Part shown: in pieces, positions 55,939-64,000 of the stretch | Numbering within the stretch: position 1 is the stretch's first letter | Layout: every line of letters starts with the position of its first letter | NCBI RefSeq assembly: GCF_036324505.1 | Contig: NC_086349.1 | Span: forward strand, 26,845,759-26,909,758 | Source: Eleginops maclovinus | Taxonomy: Eukaryota; Chordata; Actinopteri; Perciformes; Eleginopidae | Reading direction: 5' to 3' | Length of the DNA stretch: 64,000 bases | Position numbers and translations under genes: made by a program | Notes under the pieces: generated by a model | Seen by the model: the letters and a program-made list of their open reading frames with translations, nothing else | The model's database searches: none | Told to the model about the DNA's origin: nothing

Positions 55939-55939
<1 letters not shown>

Positions 55940-56016
<77 letters not shown>
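55940..56016. repeat. (CA)n microsatellite, 77 bp
   Basis: Uninterrupted CA. Confidence 0.96.
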
Positions 56017-56018
<2 letters not shown>

Positions 56019-56156
56019 ATGCCTGTTGATGTGTGATGGCCTCTGCTGCTTCCTTATTAACTCCTCACATGCTGACTGGAGCACACACCTCATTACCGGC
56101 TGATCGACAGTCTGCGGTCCTGCTGAGAGACAGACAGGTGGGACGCAGACAAAGAG

Positions 56157-56173
56157 ACAGACAGACAGACAGG
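56157..56173. repeat. Short (CAGA)n tract
   Basis: Four cagacaga-type units, with looser cagaca repeats over the next 200 bp. Confidence 0.8.
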
Positions 56174-56299
56174 GAAGTGACAGACAGAGAGTGCGTCACG
56201 TACACGGGTGGAGGAGGAAACGGGTAGAGACAGGTGGATTGACAGACGTAGAAATCAGTAGAAATGGATATATGGGATGCACACTGAGAGGTAAATAAA

Positions 56300-57462
56300 T
56301 ATGATAATAAGTGAGACAGGTGTGGAGACAGGCTTTGACAGGACTGACCTAGAGAGAGAGACAGACAGATTTACACTTTCTAACAAAACGTCAAAACCGA
56401 TCAAATATTTGGGAAGAATGATGTGCTTCCATTTACCTAGAGAGTGAAAAAAGGGAGCGAGGAAATCTGACTTTAGAGGCGTTTCAATACTAATGTATAT
56501 AGTCCATACAAACAGGAAGACACCATATCTTAAGACTAAAATGTAAAAAAATGACCTGAAATTCCTCATTTCAAAATGTTTCGGAGGAATTCAGTCGTTG
56601 TAAATCCTCTACACGTCAAAAATCGGAGTTCGGAAAAATTGCTGCAAATTCCTATATAAAAAATGTGTGGCGCTTTAACTTTGGAATTCAAAAAGGGAGT
56701 TGGGAAAACTGACTTGAGAGGCGTTTGAGTTCCAATTAACTCGTGAAAACGTGTTAATAAAGACGACTACATCGCATTCAAACACAAACGCATCATAATG
56801 GACGTTTGCATTGGGGGGGAATCGCCCCAGATTGCGATATGAAAGATTCCTGAGCAGTTATGATATCACTCATACGTTTGTGTCAGTCTTGCATTGCGTT
56901 AGTTATTGAAATTAAACCAACACTAACTTCCTCCTTTCATAATCTAAATTGACCTTTTGCAGCACATTAATAATGCCCACTGAATCAAATTGAATTGGAG
57001 CGATATAAGTTGAGTATCACTCAGAGAAACAAACTCACTTATATAAACTCCTCTATCTGTGCGTTAATGTTCCTCCGCTCAAAGCACACTTGAACTCCGC
57101 TCTTTGAACGACTCCAGCCTGTTGTCACCCGAAGGGACTAAAGACTGCACGTTTTAATGAGTCTTATTAAGTGGCTGCTCTCAGACTCCCTGAACCATTA
57201 GCATTTGCATTATAGCCACGTGTGTTATGGTGTCTGAGTGGAGGCTGAGTGCAGACACGACGACTTCCTTTCACCAGCAGGCTCCCTGCTTACAGAAGCT
57301 CACACATATCCATACGCAGCGCACTCAGACAGGCTGTCTTTAGACCTGCATTCAAGGACCAAAGAAGAGCAATTTAAAACAAGAACTGTGCAAACACAGC
57401 CCCGTTATTCTTCCTGATTTTCTGTGACTTTGAACGCACCTATAAAAAAAGTTGTTGCCCCT
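56300..57462. other. Unique flank sequence
   Basis: No repeat or gene. Positions 57130-57240 contain an octamer ATTTGCAT (57203-57210) with TTTTAATGAG and TTATTAAG nearby, weakly suggestive of a regulatory element. Confidence 0.25.
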
Positions 57463-57615
57463 TTAAATAATAACAATAATAATCAATATAATAATAATAA
57501 TAAATAATAATAATAATAAATATTAAATAACAATAATAAATAATAATAATAATAAAAAATAAATAATAATAATCAATATAATAATAATAATAAATAATAA
57601 TAAAAATAAATATTA

Positions 57616-57646
<31 letters not shown>

Positions 57647-58022
57647 CAATATAGTAAATATAATAATAAATAATAACAATAATAATCAATATAAGAATAA
57701 TAATAAAAAATAATAATAATAATAATAATAAATAAATATAATTATAATAAAATAAATAATAATAAAAATAAATATAATAATAATAAATAATAATAATAAT
57801 AAATCAATATAACAATAATAATAAATAATAATAAAAATAAATATTAAATAACAATAATAATAAAAAATAAATATAATAATAAAAATAAATATAATAATAA
57901 AATAAATAATAATAAAAATAAATATTATAATAATAATAATAAATAATAATAATAGCCAAACAGTTGTTCGTTTAAATAATAATAATCATAATAATAATAC
58001 TAATAACAATAATTATAATACA
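57463..58022. repeat. Degenerate (AAT)n repeat, about 560 bp
   Basis: ataataataa runs mixed with aatcaatata and aaaataaat variants, with a weak higher-order period (aatcaatataataataataa recurs). The Tyr/Ile-rich frame on the - strand is an artefact. Confidence 0.93.
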
Positions 58023-60031
58023 TTTAATGTATGCTGTGTTTTTTCTAAATATCCAAAGACAAGATTGCATATAATCATACGGAAAAAAATATATAGAAAT
58101 GCGACATGCAAACTGATAAAACAGGACGCCGTTGTCCTAGTCCAACAATAAAATGGCAATATAGCATGGATTATTTTTCTGATTTTGCTAGCTTTCATTT
58201 ATTTAGCATGATAAAACTGTGACGATATCAATACTATAATATCAATAAACATCTCTGAGAGATCCGTACGGCGAAATGGGATCAATTGTGTGATGTTTGG
58301 TTGAAAAGTTATCCAAATTTTGGCTCGAAAATCCAACCTTTTGGACAATATTTCTTAGGTGTGATGCTTCGTTTGCACCTTGAGGGTTGCGAGAAGTTGG
58401 GAGCGTTCGTTCCAGACTGAAGTGTCAGCTGAGAAAAACTGAAATAACGTTGAATCTAATTCAGGCGCGGGGACCAGAGAGTGTCATCACGGTTCATCAG
58501 AGTGTCACTCTTTATAGACGTCTCACACACACATTTACAAACACTCCTGGGCTCTCACACACACTCCCTGTTTCCAGCTCTTAAATGTCAGTGAGGGTCT
58601 TTAAAGGCAAGAAGACAGGGAAGATAGAGGGTGGTGGGGGGTGGACTCAGAGTTCAAAGTGGCCGGGCATCATTGGATGTAATTCTCTCCTTTTGGAATC
58701 CTGAGTTACTGAGCGAAGAGGCGAGACAGAGAGGAGAGAGGGTTCAGGGGGCATCTGTACGTCTTTGTGCTCTATGTGGAGGCATCGTTAGCAAGCAAGG
58801 GTTTATATGAATAAAGAATCACACTCTGTTGCCGGGTAGATTATAGATCCCGTTGGAGGTTGAAAATTATTATTATACATGTTCTTTTTTTTTGCAATAA
58901 TCCACCTTTTTAGGTTATCATTTTGACACGTTGTGTTTAAAATGACACAAATAAGCACTGAATAAGTATCTTAATTGTACATTTGACCTCCTATATAGTC
59001 TAAAACATATAACTCAATCATAAAAATCACCTAAATTGATGCAATGGTTTAAATTCTGTGGTAAAATACAGTTTTCTCGGCTGAAAATGATCGCTATCTT
59101 GCAAAATTCAGGTACTTATTTGTGTTAAATCGCCCCAGAGGGATAAAGATAGACATTTTGGTGCTTGTTTCCACTTGTGAAAGATCTTTGCAGCTATCTG
59201 TAGTACTATTAGAAACAGTGAGGGTAATATTGTGCTTCATTTAGAGGAGAAAACGCAGCTATGACTGGGTGATAAGGAGCAAATATTGCAATATGTTTTA
59301 CCAAATATCTTAATATATTGCATAGGGTGACTACTACTGTTTAAGAGAGGAGGAGAGGTCTTAAGGCTTTCCCCTGCTGTGTTTATGTGCCGCTACGCTA
59401 ACCACATCTCTGCAAAAACCTACCTGGATAAAAACCTTATGGTGGCCTGCTTTGAATGCACCTTCGCTCAGATAAACGTCTGTAAAAAAAGGGCTCGTTG
59501 GAAGCTGATATTTCTGCAGGATTCCGTTTTTTTGGGGTTAGTAACTTCTCGGTTGAATGCACTTACTCTAAGACGCTTCAGCTAAATGTAATGCACGCCA
59601 CAGGAGGTACACCAATGCCATTTGGGGATATGCAAAGTTTATAGTCTTATATATATACCGCGCTAAACTGTCGGAGAGAAAGACAGCGACACACGTCTGA
59701 TACTAATATTCCTCTCCATGCTGACCTCCGTTTTCGATGATATTGAACAGTGTTTGGAGCGGTTTAAAGCTGCTCTTCAATTTATACAAAAACACATTCA
59801 GAGCACACACACACACACACACACCCTCTTCCAGGCTTACCCTCCCCTCCTCCTGCTGCCCAAAAAAAAGAGGGTGAAGCCATAAATAATTGATACACTC
59901 CCAGCTCCATCGACTGCTGGATTCTTCATCCCCTCACCGGTCGATCCCCTCACTCCATTATTCCTGCGCTCGCGTTCCCTCCACTGCCTTTAGTCCCCCT
60001 GTGACTCCTCCCTCTGTGGTCTGTAATAGCT

Positions 60032-60033
<2 letters not shown>
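58023..60033. other. Unique flank sequence, nothing recognised
   Basis: About 2 kb, AT-leaning, with a short CA run at 59803-59822. No coding or RNA gene was supported. Confidence 0.4.

Positions 60034-60092
<59 letters not shown>
60034..60092. repeat. (CA)n microsatellite, 59 bp
   Basis: Uninterrupted CA, paired with a GT tract 100 bp downstream. Confidence 0.96.
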
Positions 60093-60094
<2 letters not shown>

Positions 60095-60189
60095 CCCTCC
60101 TCCACCTCTCTTATTGTCTGGTGTGCCACTTTGTCTCTAATCCGTACGGTTGGCCATAAGTCACACGCTGAAACCCAATGCCATGTTTG

Positions 60190-60194
<5 letters not shown>

Positions 60195-60277
<83 letters not shown>
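60195..60277. repeat. (GT)n microsatellite, 83 bp
   Basis: Uninterrupted GT. Confidence 0.96.
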
Positions 60278-60278
<1 letters not shown>

Positions 60279-60789
60279 CAAAGAGATGGAATTTTGTCTG
60301 TTTTTGCACAGTAATTACCACCAGGATCAATTTTAGGAAGGGTCCAGTGGCGTATATATGTTCTAGCCGTGCTGTGTCATTTATAATAAGCAGCGTGGAT
60401 GTTAGCCTGAGCTACAACCATCTTTCCGCCGTGGTACCCGGGTCAGCACCGGCTCGTAGCGGCCAGGCATCCTCAGAGTTCAATCTGCGGTCAGAAGGCT
60501 CCAGCTGACCTGCTCCTCCTGCTCCTCCTGGTCCTCCTGCCTCCAACAGTCTGGTACTCCTGACGGGCTGCCAGGGAGTAAGGCCAGCCAGGATGGAGGG
60601 TACGAGGGGAGGGGGGGGGTTGTTTGGCAATCAATGTCTGCCTTTATTAGGAGCACTAGCTTGAGTATGGTCTGTCCTTCCTGGGGTCCGTATTCAAACG
60701 TCTAAACAGAACGACATGATAAGAGTCGTGGTGTAGACGGCTCTGCTATGACTGAAGCAAACCGGCCGGTCAGACTCCTTTTTTAGTCA

Positions 60790-61015
60790 TTTAATAAGTG
60801 ATCATTTCGGTTTTTGAAAGTTGACATTTAGAAAAAAAATCTGAAATTTGAAAAAAAGTTTGAATTAAAAAATAAATCTTAATTTCAGAAATTTTGGGGA
60901 AAAAATTCTGAATTTGTAGGAAAAGGAGTCATTTTGAAAAATGATCAGAAATGTTTCAAAGTCAACATTTCGAAAGAAAATCAGTAATTTGAAAAAAAGT
61001 TTCATCTTTTAGGAA
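60790..61015. repeat. Degenerate A/T-rich repeat with aatttgaaaaaaagttt motif
   Basis: Loosely repeated blocks (ctgaaatttgaaaaaaagtt, cagtaatttgaaaaaaagtt, cattttgaaaaatga) suggest an old dispersed repeat. Confidence 0.5.
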
Positions 61016-61044
61016 AAGACTGATAATCTTATCAAAATAATCAG

Positions 61045-61205
61045 ACATAGCTAGCTAACATTACCAACTACTTAACGAGCAGACATTTGCTATCTATTTT
61101 ACAAGTTAGCTAACATTTGCTTTCTAATGAACTACTTTGCTATCTAGTTAGCTACCTATCCAACAAGCTAGCTAGCAAATTTGAGCTTTATAGCTAGCTG
61201 TGGCC
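61045..61205. repeat. Degenerate tagc/gctagct-rich repeat
   Basis: acatttgctatctattt, acatttgctttctaat and actttgctatctagtt recur with gttagcta and agctagcta motifs; low-complexity tandem origin. Confidence 0.55.
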
Positions 61206-61611
61206 GAATTGGTGACTTTACACTAGTATTACCAACACCAAAAAATGTGTAAGTGCCCTAGAGCAGCAGAAGCATAGGGTAAACAGCCACATAAACACAG
61301 CAAACATGAACAAACAAAACAACTCATTACCTTTTAATTAACAAGCAAGAATGAGCCTCCTTTTTAACCATCATTGTGCATACACAGTCCCAGTTCAATG
61401 ATACAATTCTGAGACGTGCATTGAGAAAGGTTGAACTACTCTCGAGTAATCTCTTGTGCAAAAACAACTCGACACTGTTACGGTTCTGACACAATTCGAC
61501 AAAGCGTAAGTGGATTTTCTCTCCCTGCTCATGTGGATCTGGAAAGAGCAGTTGTGCCTGATAGCTGTGATAGCTGTCATATCTGTAGTATCAATTCAGA
61601 GAGAGTTGTCC

Positions 61612-61614
<3 letters not shown>

Positions 61615-61639
<25 letters not shown>
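61615..61639. repeat. (TCC)n microsatellite, 25 bp
   Basis: Eight consecutive cct triplets. Confidence 0.88.
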
Positions 61640-61643
<4 letters not shown>

Positions 61644-62265
61644 TTTAAACCAGTGTCTTCATGTTTTCAATTGACCCAAATCTAGGAGCTCAGGACAAAT
61701 CCAATAAACAAAATGAGTGTGTGTGTGAGTGTGTGTTGTCTCTTTGTGCGGAGCGGAGGAAGAAGGAGAGCCGGCTGCGGCAATAAAGGTTAAAGCTCCT
61801 ATTTTCACAGCGGATGATTGCCGGAGAACGCCCGTGTTGCTGGAGGAGCGGCATCGTTTCATTTCGCCTCAGTCTCTTTTCTCCCGCCCGGCTCCAGCCT
61901 CTTTGAAATCGATGAATAATATCTGCTGTGAATGCTATCTCCTGTACTTTAAAATCAGTGTATTGTGAGAGTGTGACCTTCAGATCTCCCATTCAGCCAG
62001 AGCCCGTTCTGCATAGCGCTGCAGACACTTCTTTAAAAACATGCCGGGAAAATCAATATCATGCATTTCTACACACCCCGTGTTTCTGTTGAACGACGTG
62101 TCGGGGAGCCCTCGGGCGTCCGGGAGAACAAAAACAAGTCTCTGAGCGGCAGATAGTGAGCCCTGTTTGTCTCCGGGGGTTAAAGGTCGGGGGCTTTTAT
62201 CCTAATGGTGAGGAGTGTTTCACAACATGTGGTTGTAATTAATTACTTGTACACATTTGCTACAG

Positions 62266-62440
<175 letters not shown>

Positions 62441-62493
62441 ATAAGCTCCCAGCTGTTGGTGTCTTTGCTCAACTCAAGGCATCAGAGGAATCA

Positions 62494-62498
<5 letters not shown>

Positions 62499-62576
<78 letters not shown>

Positions 62577-62595
62577 CACACACACACACACACAC
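62499..62595. repeat. (CA)n microsatellite, 97 bp
   Basis: CA run with a single cacg interruption at about 62569. Confidence 0.96.
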
Positions 62596-63039
62596 TCTGT
62601 CTTTAATCACGCTGGCAGTGATTGGTGTGAGTCTGGAGGCTGATTATCTCTGGACCAGCCACCACACTTCAACAGAACCTCTCACCTCCTCCAGGCCCGC
62701 CATGTCTGGAAATGGATATCAATAATTGGGTTGGACAGATTTCAGTGTTAGGCTGCAACAAAAACAAAACTAGAAAAGTCATTTATATCTCTCTTTTAGT
62801 TTGTTTGAAACCGGTTTAAGCATCATATTTGAACTGACTGGCTAATAATGAAGCTAGGCTAACAGCAGATCTGCAGTTATCAGTAAAATAGGTGAAAAAA
62901 CAAACGAGCATTTAAGGACTGATGCAATACCTTTATATCCACAGACGAGCATGGTGTGCATCACTATTAGGTGTCCCCTGGAAACACTTTTGGTTGTAAC
63001 TGCGGCTCTTGTGGTAAACGCTTGCACATCTGTAGAAGT

Positions 63040-63155
63040 TGGTGAAGACTTCTGCATTTGTGTTTATATATGTGCATCCTTTCTGAAGCTGCAGCACATT
63101 TCTCCTCATGGAAATGCTCGTGCAGATGACAGGTGTCTGCACCTGTTAGCCATCG
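63040..63155 (+). mobile_element. Solo arm of the foldback element
   Basis: ctgaagctgcagcacatttc, tcctcatggaaatgct and gcacctgttagccatcg follow the right arm at 39345-39425 (ctaaagctgcagcgtgtttc, tcctgatggaaatgtt, gcacctgtcggccaccg). The opposing arm and the 37-bp units are absent. Confidence 0.6.
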
Positions 63156-63179
63156 CACCTCCTTCCTGATCCTCTAAAG

Positions 63180-63350
63180 AATCTGTTTTGTGTTTCTGAC
63201 TTCACTGATTATTCCGTGATAACAGTAATTCAGCACAACCGCTCGCAGCCAGATACTTAATCGGTGTATCTGCCCTGTGATCTGTATCCGCTCCAGAGTT
63301 TAATGGGATCTTTATTGGCCCATCAAACAACAAACAAACAATGATGGGAA
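63180..63350. other. Repeat-free segment with a non-coding conserved look
   Basis: Contains TGATTATTCC, TACTTAATCGG, TTTATTGGCCCATC and AACAAACAAACAATGATGGG in 170 bp of unique sequence. Motif-based suspicion only. Confidence 0.2.
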
Positions 63351-63813
63351 ACAACCCTTTGTTTTAATGCGTTGAGTTTTCTCTGTGGTTGTCAAGACGC
63401 TGAGTCATCCTTTCACCACAGTAGATCTGTTCAGGACTCAGCGAGTACAGTGGGAGGATTTTAGAGGAGTAGATTTCCTCAGGAAGAGCCTCAGTGGGAT
63501 TACAGAGCAGATTAACGAGGGTCCGCTCAGGGAAACAGCTTCACCGTTAGCATGGAAGCTAACCGGTCACTGTGGGAGGAAGATCCTCACAGGCATGTAG
63601 ATATTACTGCTTTCATTCATCCTGCAGCCAGTGTTTACTCTGCTTTTGTTTCCTTTGTCATTAAGCCTGCTCTCACACACACACACACACACACCCCTCC
63701 TATACTTCCCCTCACTCTCTCTCTCTCTGCTGGAATTGGTATTGGGCTCATGATCGATGTGCCTCATTCCAGTGACGTGGTAGCCTGGCTAGCTCTCATT
63801 AAAAATGGATAGG

Positions 63814-63868
63814 GTGTGTGCATGTGCGTGTGCGTGTGCGTGTGCGTGTGCGTGTGTGTGTGTGTGTG
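63814..63868. repeat. (GTGTGC)n grading into (GT)n
   Basis: Six tgtgcg hexamers followed by GT dinucleotides, like the tract at 16919-16959 in the opposite order. Confidence 0.92.
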
Positions 63869-63979
63869 ATGGTTAAAAGGAGGTGTAGGTGGCAGGAAGT
63901 CCCAGAGGTGCCAGCTGTTTACCGTGCGGCACTGAAGGTTTCTGAAGTTAGGGGGGGCTGTGGTGGATGTATGTATGAG

Positions 63980-64000
63980 TGTGTGTGTGTGTGTGTGTAT
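63980..64000. repeat. (GT)n tract cut by the window end
   Basis: GT dinucleotides to the last base but one; true length unknown. Confidence 0.8.

Noticed and set aside
57440..57679. Tyr/Ile-rich membrane-like peptide on the - strand
   Set aside because: A translation of the (AAT)n repeat.

Overview
This window is vertebrate, almost certainly percomorph teleost, DNA. It has no bacterial or viral gene organisation. Only one coding segment can be supported: a 135-nt internal exon at 33462-33596 (+) with clean splice sites. It encodes the C-terminal blade of a plexin-A type Sema domain. Everything else reads as two very long introns of that gene, at least 33.4 kb upstream and 30.4 kb downstream, or possibly intergenic sequence towards the window edges. 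The teleost assignment rests on the repeats: a tRNA-derived SINE of the percomorph type, short DNA elements with aaagagg/cctcttt ends, and an extreme load of (CA/GT)n tracts. By hand sum these tracts are about 3.8 kb, roughly 6% of the window.

Layout. 1-9.9 kb: long (GT)n tracts, a 22-bp minisatellite (1211-2004), two copies of a short DNA transposon (4.6 and 9.4 kb) and a 40-bp minisatellite tied to a second repeat family (7.1-7.7 kb). 9.9-20.9 kb: the 3' end of a LINE, a second copy of the 7 kb family, degenerate ~250-bp tandem duplications (13.5-15.4 kb) and many CA tracts. 20.9-33.4 kb: an AT-rich minisatellite, a 57-bp array of about 21 units (23.4-24.6 kb), a 33-bp array and a 72-bp array. 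33.46-33.60 kb: the plexin exon. 33.7-41 kb: a three-copy ~310-bp duplication just behind the exon, a polypurine tract, a (CAGA)n tract and a 671-bp palindromic foldback element. 41-54 kb: transposon pieces, a SINE with a degenerate tRNA-Ser(AGA), a ~210-bp degenerate tandem family, a second 57-bp array inverted relative to the first (49.2-50.2 kb) and a CpG-dense 13-bp array (53.15-53.82 kb). 54-64 kb: a second 72-bp locus, clustered CA tracts, a 560-bp AAT-rich repeat and a solo arm of the foldback element.

The most interesting architecture is a pair of ~1-kb arrays of the same 57-bp unit in opposite orientation, 24.6 kb apart, bracketing the single in-frame exon. If both are transcribed in one pre-mRNA they could pair across it. 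Several minisatellites here can also be traced to a tract inside a dispersed element, by comparing expanded with unexpanded copies in the same window. No previously undescribed protein system is visible. Every long open frame other than the exon is a by-product of tandem repetition.
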